From Paenibacillus woosongensis (lineage in GTDB: Bacteria; Bacillota; Bacilli; Paenibacillales; Paenibacillaceae), in NCBI RefSeq assembly GCF_030122845.1, contig NZ_CP126084.1, positions 2,604,001 to 2,668,000 on the forward strand: a DNA stretch of 64,000 bases. The letters run 5' to 3'. Positions 1-7,507 of this stretch are shown piece by piece. The notes below the pieces were generated by a model. That model did no database searches and was not told the origin of the DNA. It saw nothing but the letters and a program-made list of their open reading frames with translations. Position 1 is the stretch's first letter; each line of letters starts with the position of its first letter. Position numbers and translations under genes: made by a program.

Positions 1-2
1 TT

Positions 3-56
3 ACCGCTACTTATGAGGGATTGGAAGCCATGGCAGTCGTTGTGGTATACAAGTGA
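3..56 (+). CDS. 3' end of a CDS entering from the left edge
   Basis: The third frame is open from the window edge to a TGA at 54-56 and reads TATYEGLEAMAVVVVYK. A strong intrinsic terminator follows four bases later, which is what the end of a real plus-strand gene should look like. Only 17 residues are visible, so the family cannot be named. Confidence 0.45.
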   Translation, partial: TATYEGLEAMAVVVVYK

Positions 57-59
57 AAT

Positions 60-105
60 AAGCCCATCGTTTGTTCGCATTGGACAAACGATGGGCTTAT
101 TTTTA
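60..105 (+). terminator. Intrinsic terminator of the leftmost gene
   Basis: A 14-bp perfect stem (61-74 with 84-97, arms AGCCCATCGTTTGT and its complement) with a 9-nt loop is followed by TATTTTT. It lies just past the TGA at 54-56. Confidence 0.85.
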
Positions 106-152
106 GCTGGGCGCAGATTTACTGCTTAATGGTGCAAATGCTGGAGCGTATT

Positions 153-320
153 TTATTTGCCGCTGGTTTTGTCGTCGTCGACGAACGCCACGGGCTTGCC
201 TACCCATTCATCGGCTTGCGGCTCAATGTCTACGCCGCTTTCGATTTTTTTCTTCTCGGCCAAGGAATCGCCTTTCTCGTCAAGCTTGTTGCGGATTTGA
301 TCCTCAGATTGGTGATCCAT
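153..320 (-). CDS. Small acidic hypothetical protein (55 aa)
   Basis: The reverse-strand frame from ATG at 320 encodes MDHQSEDQIRNKLDEKG and ends KTSGK. The frame stays open upstream to 590, but the start at 320 is fixed by a strong AAGGAGG eight bases upstream; the upstream extension overlaps the LysR gene and is low-complexity. The product is very hydrophilic, rich in Asp, Glu and Lys, with no Cys, signal peptide or membrane segment, which suggests a soluble and perhaps partly disordered cytosolic protein. I do not recognise a family. Similar short charged proteins in Bacillales are often stress or sporulation proteins, but nothing here proves that. Confidence 0.65.
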   Translation of the reverse strand: MDHQSEDQIRNKLDEKGDSLAEKKKIESGVDIEPQADEWVGKPVAFVDDDKTSGK

Positions 321-387
321 TATGGTAGCCTCCTTCTTTTCGGCATAATTGATTCTGTCCCTATTTATAGTTACCCTTAACCGGGCA

Positions 388-1320
388 TTACAAACATGAT
401 CCGTAAGAAGAGCGCAGCGAATCGATAAGGAGCTCCATGAACTGTTTAGCCCCGACAGATAAAGACATATCTCGCCGTGTCGCCACGGAAATAGAGCGCA
501 AGGGGATCGGCTCGGCGATTTGCAGCTCGAACAGCGTCTCGTCGCGCAGCTCCTCGGCAGCAAAGGCGCGGGCGACGAAGGCGGCTCCATAACCGCGCTT
601 GGCGAACTCGATCAGCATATCCAGGCTCCCAAGCTCGATGTCGACCTGAGCTTCGATCCCGTAATCATGAAGCCATTTCTCCACGAAATGCCGCGTGCTG
701 CTGTCTTTGGAGAACAAGAGCAGGGGAATATGGTTTAGCCCGCTGGCGGTCATCTTCTGTCCGGCGAAATGGCGGTAGGCAGGTCCGACGACGAAAACAT
801 GCTGCTGTGAAATAAGATGGTTGGAGACCAGCCTATCGTCGCTGAGCGGCAAGTGAACCAGTCCGATATCGATCTGACCGTCAAGAAGCTGGCTTTGAAT
901 GTCGCTGCTCTTTCCTTGGGATAAACGAATTCGGACATCCGGATACCGGCTGTGATACTCATCCAATGCCGGCAGAAGAAGATGTTTGATCATCGGTCCG
1001 CTGGCGCCGACGCGAAGCTCGCCGCTTGATAAATTTTTAAGGTTGGCAATTTTCTCTTCCCCTGCTTTGAGCAGCGCGAAGGATTGCTCGACATACTCAA
1101 GCAAGGCGCTGCCCTCCGGTGTCAGCTGTACGCCTTTGGAGAGCCGGTCGAACAATTTGACTTCGAGGCGTGATTCCAGCTGCTTGATGGCGTAGCTGAC
1201 CGAAGGCTGCGTAATATGCAGCTGCTGGGCAGCTTTGGTCAAGTTGCCGAGGCGCGCGGTATGCAGGAAAATGCGATACAGCTCGATGTTGACTTGATTC
1301 ATTGGAGCCATTGGATCCAT
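388..1320 (-). CDS. LysR-family transcriptional regulator, divergent from aroC
   Basis: This 310-aa protein has the classic LysR layout. An N-terminal winged helix-turn-helix begins around residue 8 (IELYRIFLHTARLGNLTKAA, then LHITQPSVSYAIKQLE), followed by a two-lobed periplasmic-binding-like effector domain. The frame is open to 1653, but ATG 1320 is preceded by AGAAGGAGA at normal spacing, and the length then matches the family. An internal ATG at residue 7 is an alternative. The gene is divergent from the chorismate synthase gene, and a 17-bp dyad with LysR-box spacing lies between them, so control of aroC and of itself is the natural guess. The effector is unknown. It resembles the CysL/YwfK subgroup in general form only. 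Confidence 0.9.
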   Translation of the reverse strand: MDPMAPMNQVNIELYRIFLHTARLGNLTKAAQQLHITQPSVSYAIKQLESRLEVKLFDRLSKGVQLTPEGSALLEYVEQSFALLKAGEEKIANLKNLSSGELRVGASGPMIKHLLLPALDEYHSRYPDVRIRLSQGKSSDIQSQLLDGQIDIGLVHLPLSDDRLVSNHLISQQHVFVVGPAYRHFAGQKMTASGLNHIPLLLFSKDSSTRHFVEKWLHDYGIEAQVDIELGSLDMLIEFAKRGYGAAFVARAFAAEELRDETLFELQIAEPIPLRSISVATRRDMSLSVGAKQFMELLIDSLRSSYGSCL

Positions 1321-1381
1321 TTGCGCTTCTCCTTCTAGATCTATTTTGTTCATACCGTTCAAATCGTTCAAATTGATCAGA

Positions 1382-1398
1382 CATAGATATAGTCTATG
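1382..1398. promoter_or_regulatory. Candidate LysR box between lysR and aroC
   Basis: CATAGA and TCTATG form a perfect inverted repeat with a 5-nt centre, and the T at 1384 and A at 1396 satisfy the T-N11-A rule of LysR operators. It sits about 20 bp upstream of the proposed -35 of aroC, the usual place for a LysR activator site. Confidence 0.55.
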
Positions 1399-1419
1399 CC
1401 AAATGATTAGTTTTTGAAT

Positions 1420-1448
1420 TTCATTTATATCAATGAACAAATTATAAT
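1420..1448 (+). promoter_or_regulatory. Probable sigma-A promoter of aroC
   Basis: TATAAT at 1443-1448 lies 17 bp downstream of a weak -35 (TTCATT, 1420-1425). A weak -35 with a LysR box just upstream fits an activated promoter. Confidence 0.5.
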
Positions 1449-1497
1449 GAGAGGTATAAGAAGATGTCAACATTGAGCGAATGAGGGAGAGATCGAT

Positions 1498-2553
1498 ATG
1501 GCAGGCAATACATTTGGAGAAGTATTCAAGATTACGACGTTTGGCGAATCGCACGGGGCGGCCGTTGGGGTTATCGTGGATGGGGTCACGCCGGGAGTGG
1601 AGCTGACCGAAGCTTATATCCAGGCGCAGATGGACCGCCGCAAACCGGGCCAATCTTCGGTGACTACGCCGCGCAAAGAGTATGACATCATAAGCATTAA
1701 ATCCGGCATGTTTGAAGGGAAGACGACGGGTACGCCGCTATTTATCATGCTCGAAAATAAAGATATGCGACCAGAGGCTTACAGTGACATCCAGAACGCT
1801 TTCCGCCCCGGGCATGCTGACTTCACATATTTGCAAAAATACGGCATTCGCGATCACCGCGGCAGCGGCCGGGCTTCGGGCAGAGAGACGGCGGGCCGAG
1901 TAGCCGCCGGAGCGGTAGCGCGCAAGCTGCTGGAGCATCGCGGCGTGCAAGTGGTGGCTTATACGAAGGAGCTTGGCGGAATCCGCTGTGAGACCTACAA
2001 CGAGGAAATCATTGAGCAAAATGCGGTACGGGCTTGCGATCCCGAAGCTGCCGTGCGGATGATTGAACGGGTGGAGCAGCTGGCAGCCGTGGGAGACAGC
2101 TGCGGCGGCATCGTCGAATGCCGGATTCGCGGCGTGAAGGCCGGGCTGGGCGAGCCTGTATTCGATAAGCTGGATGCCGAATTGGCCAAGGCGATGCTCT
2201 CGATCGGCGCCGTGAAAGGCATCGAGTTCGGCGCGGGCTTTGCTGCAGCGGACATGCTGGGCAGCGAGCATAACGATGAGATGAATGCTTCCGGATTTTT
2301 GAGCAATAATGCCGGCGGGATTCTCGGCGGAATCAGCACGGGCAGCGAAATCGTGTTCCGTATCGTCGTTAAGCCGACCTCATCGATTTCTGTTCCGCAG
2401 CAAACGATGAATGTTCGGGGCGAAGAGCAGCAAATTATTACGGAGGGCAGACATGACCCAAGCATCTGCCCGCGGATTATTCCGGTAGTTGAAGCGATGG
2501 CTTGCCTTGTCCTGGAGGATCATTACAAACGGCAGGCCGCGATGCTTGGATAA
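1498..2553 (+). CDS. aroC: Chorismate synthase (short form)
   Basis: Chorismate synthase converts 5-enolpyruvylshikimate-3-phosphate to chorismate with reduced FMN, the last common step to aromatic amino acids, folate and quinones. All three signatures are visible: GESHG at residues 16-20, the long RPGHADFTY...RDHRGSGRASGRETAGRVAAGA block around residues 103-140, and GRHDPSICPR near residue 320. The 351-aa length matches the proteobacterial/clostridial form rather than the roughly 390-aa enzyme in Bacillus aro operons. It follows GGGAGAG at normal spacing. It stands alone, with no aroB, aroH or trp neighbour, divergent from a LysR gene and convergent with another. It may therefore be a second, separately regulated copy. 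Whether another aroC exists lies outside the window. Confidence 0.95.
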   Translation: MAGNTFGEVFKITTFGESHGAAVGVIVDGVTPGVELTEAYIQAQMDRRKPGQSSVTTPRKEYDIISIKSGMFEGKTTGTPLFIMLENKDMRPEAYSDIQNAFRPGHADFTYLQKYGIRDHRGSGRASGRETAGRVAAGAVARKLLEHRGVQVVAYTKELGGIRCETYNEEIIEQNAVRACDPEAAVRMIERVEQLAAVGDSCGGIVECRIRGVKAGLGEPVFDKLDAELAKAMLSIGAVKGIEFGAGFAAADMLGSEHNDEMNASGFLSNNAGGILGGISTGSEIVFRIVVKPTSSISVPQQTMNVRGEEQQIITEGRHDPSICPRIIPVVEAMACLVLEDHYKRQAAMLG

Positions 2554-2586
2554 GCAGAACCGGCAGCCCTTTAAGGCCTTAAGGCG

Positions 2587-3489
2587 CTATGTAGCCTCCG
2601 TTGATGATGCGTGCAAAGCAAGCTCCAGGAAAGCCTGGGCTTGCGGAGGCAGAGGGTCGCCCGCGCGCACGCAGCATGAAATAACGTTGCTGGCCTTGAG
2701 CTCGCCCGCCTCGATGCGTACTAACGCTCCGCTGTTGACGTATGAGCGGGCCTCGATGGCCGAAATGAAGGTAATACCAAGACCGGCCAGCGCAGCGCGC
2801 AGCGCCTCCTGGGGCCCATTTACCCGAACCGCGGGCAGCGGTTCGGGTATTTCTGCTGCCCGGCAGAGCGACATCAGCGCCTGAAGCGTATAGCTCCCCG
2901 GTTCCCTTAATATAAAAGGGGAGACGAACAACTCGACAGGAGAAATGCTTCGTCCGGCAAGGGGATGATCGCGATGCGCTACGAACCATAATTCGTCTTC
3001 ATGAACCGGGATGAAGTCGATGTTCGCCGGAAGCTGCTGATGCGAACCGCCAATCCAGGCCATATCGGTCTCATAACGAAGCAGCCTGTCTAGTGCAAAC
3101 TGCACATTTCCAGACACCATGCTGATTTCAACCGCGGCGTGCGATCGCTGATACTGCGCGAGCCAATCAGGCAGCAAATAATTTGCCGGCAAATAAGTGG
3201 CTGATATTTTCAAACTGCCAATGCTTCCTCGCTGATAGGCAATGCACTGCTTGTCGATTTCGGCTTCGAGGGCAAACAGCCGGTCCGCCTGAGCCGCCAG
3301 CCATTTCCCCGCATCGGTCAATACTACATTTCTTCCCTCCAGGCGCGTTAAGCGCATTTGCAATTCCTTTTCCAGCTTGCGAAGCTGCATCGTCACTGCC
3401 GGCTGGCTGATATTAAGCTGCTCGGCCGCCTTGCTGACCCCTCCGGCTCGTGAAATTTCATAAAAAATGCGTAAAGCATGGATATTCAT
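2587..3489 (-). CDS. LysR-family transcriptional regulator, divergent from the threonine-synthase-like gene
   Basis: This 300-aa LysR protein starts MNIHALRIFYEISRAGGVSKA, with the recognition helix in the ISQPAVTMQLRKLEKEL segment (about residues 28-44), followed by a LysR substrate-binding domain. The start at 3489 has AGAGGG upstream. The gene is convergent with aroC (gap of 33 bp) and divergent from the threonine-synthase-like gene. The 130-bp gap is very AT-rich and contains a T-N11-A dyad, so it probably regulates that gene and itself. The general form is that of CysB/CysL/YwqM-like regulators of amino-acid or sulfur metabolism, but the inducer cannot be read from the sequence. Confidence 0.9.
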   Translation of the reverse strand: MNIHALRIFYEISRAGGVSKAAEQLNISQPAVTMQLRKLEKELQMRLTRLEGRNVVLTDAGKWLAAQADRLFALEAEIDKQCIAYQRGSIGSLKISATYLPANYLLPDWLAQYQRSHAAVEISMVSGNVQFALDRLLRYETDMAWIGGSHQQLPANIDFIPVHEDELWFVAHRDHPLAGRSISPVELFVSPFILREPGSYTLQALMSLCRAAEIPEPLPAVRVNGPQEALRAALAGLGITFISAIEARSYVNSGALVRIEAGELKASNVISCCVRAGDPLPPQAQAFLELALHASSTEAT

Positions 3490-3510
3490 GGGACAAGCCC
3501 TCTCTTATAT

Positions 3511-3525
3511 ATAAATAATATTTAT
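3511..3525. promoter_or_regulatory. Candidate LysR box
   Basis: ATAAAT-AAT-ATTTAT is a perfect inverted repeat, with T at 3512 and A at 3524 in T-N11-A spacing, in the gap between the LysR gene and its divergent neighbour. The region is AT-rich, so chance dyads are common. Confidence 0.4.
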
Positions 3526-3619
3526 TCATTCCTAAATTATATATATTTTATTTATTTCTTGCTATCCATTATTGTAGTCTTATTAAATCAAATTCGTGGG
3601 GAAGCGAGGAGAGGTTTGA

Positions 3620-4909
3620 ATGGGGAACGGAAATGGCAGGGAATACACGCTGCGATGCTTGGAGTGCGGGGGAGAGTTCGGTGGACAATGGCGGATCCGC
3701 TGTCATTGCGGTGGAATTTTGGAAATATGGCGGGATTTAAGCGGCTTGGACGGCGAATGGTTAAGGCGGCTTTTTGAACAGAGGCTCTTTATGGAGCGGG
3801 GTACAATCTATGCCAGCGGGGTGTGGAGATATAAGGAGCTAATTGCCCCGGAATTGCCGGAGAAGGTGTTGGCGACAAGGGGAGAGGGGAACACGGGACT
3901 GTATCTCTCACAGGCCTGTGCAGCTTATGCCGGCATCAGAGAGTTGAAGCTGAAGGCGCAGAGCGAGAATCCGAGCGGCTCCTTCAAGGACAACGGCATG
4001 GCTGCAGCCGTTTCGCATGGTTTATCTGTAGGGAGTAGTGTTTTTGCCTGTTCATCGACTGGAAATACCTCGGCATCCCTGGCAATGTATGCAGCCTGGA
4101 CCGGGAGCTTCTCCCTAGTCTTTGCGCCAGCCAGCAATATCTCTCCGGCAAAAATCAGTCAGTCTACCGCCTACGGGGCACAGATTATACGGTTTGATGG
4201 CACTTACGACGACGGGGTAGCCTTCTTGGAAACATGGGGCGACGATCTTGGATTGTATGTGTGCAACTCGCTGAATCCCTATCGGATTGAAGGACAGAAG
4301 AGCATCGTCTACGAGCTGGCGCAGCAGCTGCAATGGAAAATGCCCGAATGGATTGCGATTCCCGGAGGCGCTCTCAGCAATGTGTCCGCGCTAGGCAAAG
4401 GCTTGGACGATTTATGGAGCCTGGGCATGATTGATAAGCTGCCCCGAATAGCGCTTGTACAGGCAGAGGGAGCTAGTCCCTTTCATCGGATGGTAGAGCA
4501 AAAAGGGAAGACACTTGTGCCGGAGCCTAATCCTTTCACCCGAGCCAGTGCCATGAATATCGGCAATCCGCCCAGCTGGCGGAAAGCCTTGGCTGCGCTG
4601 GAACTAACGCAAGGGGTGACGGTAGCAGTCAGCGATGAAGAAATCATGCTGGCCAAGCGGGTCATTGATCGCAGCGGAATCGGCTGCGAGCCAGCCTCTG
4701 CTGCCACGCTGGCTGGGTTAAAGAAGCTTAGAGCGAATGGGACTATTGATAAAGAAGAGACGGCCGTGGCCATACTAACCGGTCACATGCTAAAGGATGT
4801 CGCAGCGCTGGAGGAACTGTATAGCGAGGAAATCACGCATATGCCCGGGGGAGAGCTTTTATCGCCAGAAGCCGTCAGAATCGCTCTCCATGTATTTAAA
4901 TCGGTTTGA
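3620..4909 (+). CDS. Threonine synthase-like PLP enzyme
   Basis: This 429-aa fold-type II PLP enzyme resembles threonine synthase, which converts O-phosphohomoserine to threonine. It opens with a zinc-ribbon-like segment (Cys13, Cys16, Cys28, Cys30). The PLP lysine is Lys123 in NPSGSFKDNG. A phosphate/substrate loop SSTGNTSAS begins near residue 145, and a glycine loop PGGALSN binds the cofactor phosphate. Several canonical positions differ: SFKDNG instead of SFKDRG, GGALSN instead of GGNLGN, and LTGHMLKD instead of LTGHGLKD. A related enzyme with another substrate is therefore possible. No hom or thrB is adjacent. GAGGAGAGG ahead of ATG 3620 sets the start. The divergent LysR gene is its likely regulator. 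Confidence 0.8.
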   Translation: MGNGNGREYTLRCLECGGEFGGQWRIRCHCGGILEIWRDLSGLDGEWLRRLFEQRLFMERGTIYASGVWRYKELIAPELPEKVLATRGEGNTGLYLSQACAAYAGIRELKLKAQSENPSGSFKDNGMAAAVSHGLSVGSSVFACSSTGNTSASLAMYAAWTGSFSLVFAPASNISPAKISQSTAYGAQIIRFDGTYDDGVAFLETWGDDLGLYVCNSLNPYRIEGQKSIVYELAQQLQWKMPEWIAIPGGALSNVSALGKGLDDLWSLGMIDKLPRIALVQAEGASPFHRMVEQKGKTLVPEPNPFTRASAMNIGNPPSWRKALAALELTQGVTVAVSDEEIMLAKRVIDRSGIGCEPASAATLAGLKKLRANGTIDKEETAVAILTGHMLKDVAALEELYSEEITHMPGGELLSPEAVRIALHVFKSV

Positions 4910-5123
4910 TATTACTCTAAAATTATATAATTTTGGGAAATATAGTGAAAGTTCCAGTGTGCATCCTAGTCTAATTATATAAGTTGAACCAGGAGGTGGT
5001 AAAATACGAGCTTGTCCAATTTTCAGTATTAAACATGATAGGAGGAGAGGAGTAATTTAGAAGCATGAACTTAGATAGTTCAGCACGTTAAGAATTCTAG
5101 CCAATACGGAGATTCATTTGTAG

Positions 5124-6012
5124 TGCAACTTCAGCGAGCATCAATCATTTAAAAAGACAGCAGGCGTTCTACTTAATTCAAATATTCTATTCAAGGATGG
5201 AGGATACGTCATTTTTGCCACGGATGCCGAGACGAATGAAGTTGTATTCATTAAAAATACAGCCTCAAACGAGACGGAGCTGTATCTCCCGCTTTCCTTT
5301 AAAGGAGAAGTGAAATCCCTTGAGGAAGCAGCGGATGGCGGTTATCTGCTAGGTACGACAGAAGGCATTTAAAAGACGGAATAAAACGGAAATGTGCAAT
5401 GGCAGCGAACGCTGAGCGGATTAAGCAAGATGGCTCCTACAACGGACGGAGGAGCTGTCGTAATCGCGGATCAAAAGCTGCTGAAATTCAAAGGGGCGAA
5501 TGAGGAAGCTCCTTTGGAAGCTGGCCGAGCTTTGACTCTAACGCTTACTCGCTAGTCGAGGGGCAAAGGCTGGATACGGTAGTGACAGCTGTGTATGGCG
5601 GAGTGAAGAGCAATGTCACCGGACAAGCTGCTAATACCTCGGAAGATGAATCTATTGTTTCTTGATGAGGAAGGCAATCTGACGGGACATCGTCTCGGAC
5701 AAACGAAGATTCGGGCGGTATTTAACAACATGTCGGCAGAAGCAACCGGTCTTTGTCGTGAGGACGTACACGGCTGTTCTGTTGGACTCTGCAGAATATA
5801 GTGTTAACATCGGCGAACCGCTGGATTTAATTGTATATTATCAGGAAGGCAACAAGCTCGCAGATGTTACTGGCGAAAGCCATTTTGAGGTTAGCGACTC
5901 CGCAATCGCTCGGATAGAGGATGGTCACATCATTGGATTGAAGGTAGGTCGAACTTCTTTGAAGGTAACTTATAACGGTTATGAAACAACGGCCATTGTT
6001 GACGTATATTAA
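5124..6012 (+). pseudogene. Decayed gene for a repeat protein with bacterial Ig-like (BIG2) domains
   Basis: Protein-like segments continue through this stretch but change frame and meet stops. Around 5148-5370 the frame reads FKDGGYVIFATDAETNEV and GGYLLGTTEGI, then a stop. Around 5380-5555 it reads NGNVQWQRTLSG and DGGAVVIADQKLLKF, then a stop. From 5553 LVEGQRLDTVVTAVYGGVKS also runs into a stop, and LDEEGNLTGHRLGQTKIR lies in another frame. The final open part (5758-6012) ends with a recognisable Ig-like strand pattern: YSVNIGEPLDL, then IIGLKVGRTSLKV. The original looks like a secreted beta-propeller/PQQ-like region followed by BIG2 domains. At least four disruptions are needed to join the pieces, so it is not expressed as one protein. 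From 4910 to 5123 I see no gene, only AT-rich sequence with two orphan AGGAGG runs. Confidence 0.65.
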
Positions 6013-6069
6013 TTACCTGCGTGAGAATTTGATACGGCACAAGACGCCATAAGCCTAATGCAAAAGAAA

Positions 6070-6093
6070 AAGAACCGGGAAAACCCGGTTCTT
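6070..6093. terminator. Intrinsic terminator, usable on both strands
   Basis: AAGAACCGGG and CCCGGTTCTT pair perfectly around AAAA, flanked by A-rich sequence on the left and T-rich on the right. On the minus strand it directly follows the stop of the stalk-domain gene. Confidence 0.85.
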
Positions 6094-6096
6094 CTT

Positions 6097-7275
6097 TTAT
6101 TGCGGCTTGAATACGTACTTTTTACTATGGTTATCATATAGGCTGCGGTTCTCGAATTGCAGACCGCCATCCCCGGTCTCACCCAAAAAGACAAGATTAT
6201 CCCCATGATACGGGACATCGTTCATTTCGGCATATTCAAGTTCTTCACCGCTCAGGAACTGCTGATACAATAAGGTTGCCGAGTTATCCTTCAAGTTGAT
6301 CAATGTCAGATGCCCGCTTAGATTCGGGCGGATTAGCAAATAGGATGAGCTTACAGCTAGAACGGAGTGGTTCTCGTCTTTGCCGGTAAGCTGAGGCAGA
6401 TCATATTCCCGGATGACCTGGCCATCGGCGTCAATGATTGATAGCAGCTTGCCATCGGTGAGAACCGCATTCCCATCTTGATCCACTACGGCATTTTTCT
6501 CATAACGCTGGAAATAATAAGCTTTGCTCTGGCTGATGACCTGATTGTCTTTGATGAAGGCCGTGTACACATTCGTATGGACATGTGGTTCACCATAATT
6601 GTCTTCAACCGTAATGATATAGCTCTGATGGGCGCTTGGCATGCTGTAGGCGCTGATCGTCGTGAATTCTTGAATATCGACATTCAATTGGCCCACGTGT
6701 TCCGGCTTTGCTTCAAACGGGTAAGCAAAATATAAATCGCCTGTGTTCTTATTCAGCCATATGCTTGTATTCACGCCAATTCCCTGAACATAGGGCGATT
6801 TCTGGGTTAACAATACTGTTTTCTTGGCGGCATTCCACTCTACGCCAGCTCCTATCGCTTCCGAGAAGAAGCGGATGGGCACGAAGGTACGGCCGCTGCG
6901 CACGATAACCGGGGAATTCAGCTTCACCGTTGTACCGTTAACGGTTGCAATGGAAGCATTTAGTTTCATGGACACCATGCGATTGGGATAGGTCATCGTC
7001 ACGCTGTGATCCTGTGCGTTCCAGAATACGACGCTGCCCAGCAGTTCGCCGATATCCCTAAGCGGCAAATAGACAGAGTCTTTGTAAAATAGTGGCGCAG
7101 ATGAAGGTGAGTATTCCTGGCCGTTAATTAACAGTTTGATACTCGATTTCGAATTGCTGCTGCTTGCCGCTGCGGCAGTTGGTGAGGCCGAGGAAAAGGC
7201 GACCGGAGCGATGGACAACATGGCCGCCAGTCCGATCATTACAATTTTGGATGAAGCTTTTTTTGTGATATTCAT
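6097..7275 (-). CDS. Secreted stalk domain protein (copper amine oxidase N-terminal-like)
   Basis: The 392-aa product begins with a Sec signal peptide: MNITKKASSK, a hydrophobic run, then a run of alanines around residues 33-40. Two repeats of the stalk domain (copper amine oxidase N1-like) follow at about residues 45-155, with the hallmarks YLPLRDIGELLG...VFWN and FVPIRFFSEAIGAGVEWN. The remaining 230 residues look like a beta-rich, propeller-like sensor or binding region (DGNAVLTDGKLLSIIDADGQ). The frame runs to 7356, but ATG 7275 has AAGGAG seven bases upstream and starts the signal peptide. Such proteins are very common on Paenibacillus cell surfaces. No catalytic residues are seen and function is unknown. 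A terminator follows immediately. Confidence 0.85.
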   Translation of the reverse strand: MNITKKASSKIVMIGLAAMLSIAPVAFSSASPTAAAASSSNSKSSIKLLINGQEYSPSSAPLFYKDSVYLPLRDIGELLGSVVFWNAQDHSVTMTYPNRMVSMKLNASIATVNGTTVKLNSPVIVRSGRTFVPIRFFSEAIGAGVEWNAAKKTVLLTQKSPYVQGIGVNTSIWLNKNTGDLYFAYPFEAKPEHVGQLNVDIQEFTTISAYSMPSAHQSYIITVEDNYGEPHVHTNVYTAFIKDNQVISQSKAYYFQRYEKNAVVDQDGNAVLTDGKLLSIIDADGQVIREYDLPQLTGKDENHSVLAVSSSYLLIRPNLSGHLTLINLKDNSATLLYQQFLSGEELEYAEMNDVPYHGDNLVFLGETGDGGLQFENRSLYDNHSKKYVFKPQ

Positions 7276-7405
7276 GGAGTTCTCCTTCCATCGGAATTTG
7301 GAATTATTGCTCGAATATTTGGACGATTTGTTTGGAAAAAAGTTGCACGCATACAAGCAAGACTTGATTGCCCAGTCTTAACCGTATTTACGCTGAAGGT
7401 GGTTA

Positions 7406-7434
7406 TTGACAAAAAGTTTAATTGTAACTATACT
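7406..7434 (+). promoter_or_regulatory. Consensus sigma-A promoter of the first catE-like gene
   Basis: TTGACA (7406-7411), a 17-bp spacer and TATACT (7429-7434). This near-ideal promoter overlaps the first of two palindromic operators, which suggests strong basal activity held down by a repressor. Confidence 0.85.
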
Positions 7435-7466
7435 GATTACAACATTTGTAACTGATGTGATTACAA
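7422..7466. promoter_or_regulatory. Tandem 21-bp palindromic operators
   Basis: Two copies of TTGTAA-N9-TTACAA lie at 7422-7442 and 7446-7466, 3 bp apart. The inner sequences also agree in part (half-sites TTGTAACT and TGATTACAA). The first covers the -10 box and the second lies just downstream. The 24-bp repeat period puts two dimers on nearly the same DNA face. The likely ligand is a small winged-helix repressor, possibly the HxlR protein encoded nearby. Confidence 0.75.
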
Positions 7467-7507
7467 GTTTTTTTGCATTTTATATATTGACGGAAGGGGC
7501 CCTACAT

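Noticed and set aside
153..590. 145-aa minus-strand frame
   Set aside because: Only its last 55 codons, from ATG 320 with a strong ribosome binding site, look like a gene; the first part is a shadow of the LysR gene.
7406..7507. 34-residue hydrophobic extension at the start of the first CatE-like frame
   Set aside because: Its TTG start is the -35 box of the promoter and the stretch is made of operator palindromes; ATG 7508 is the real start.
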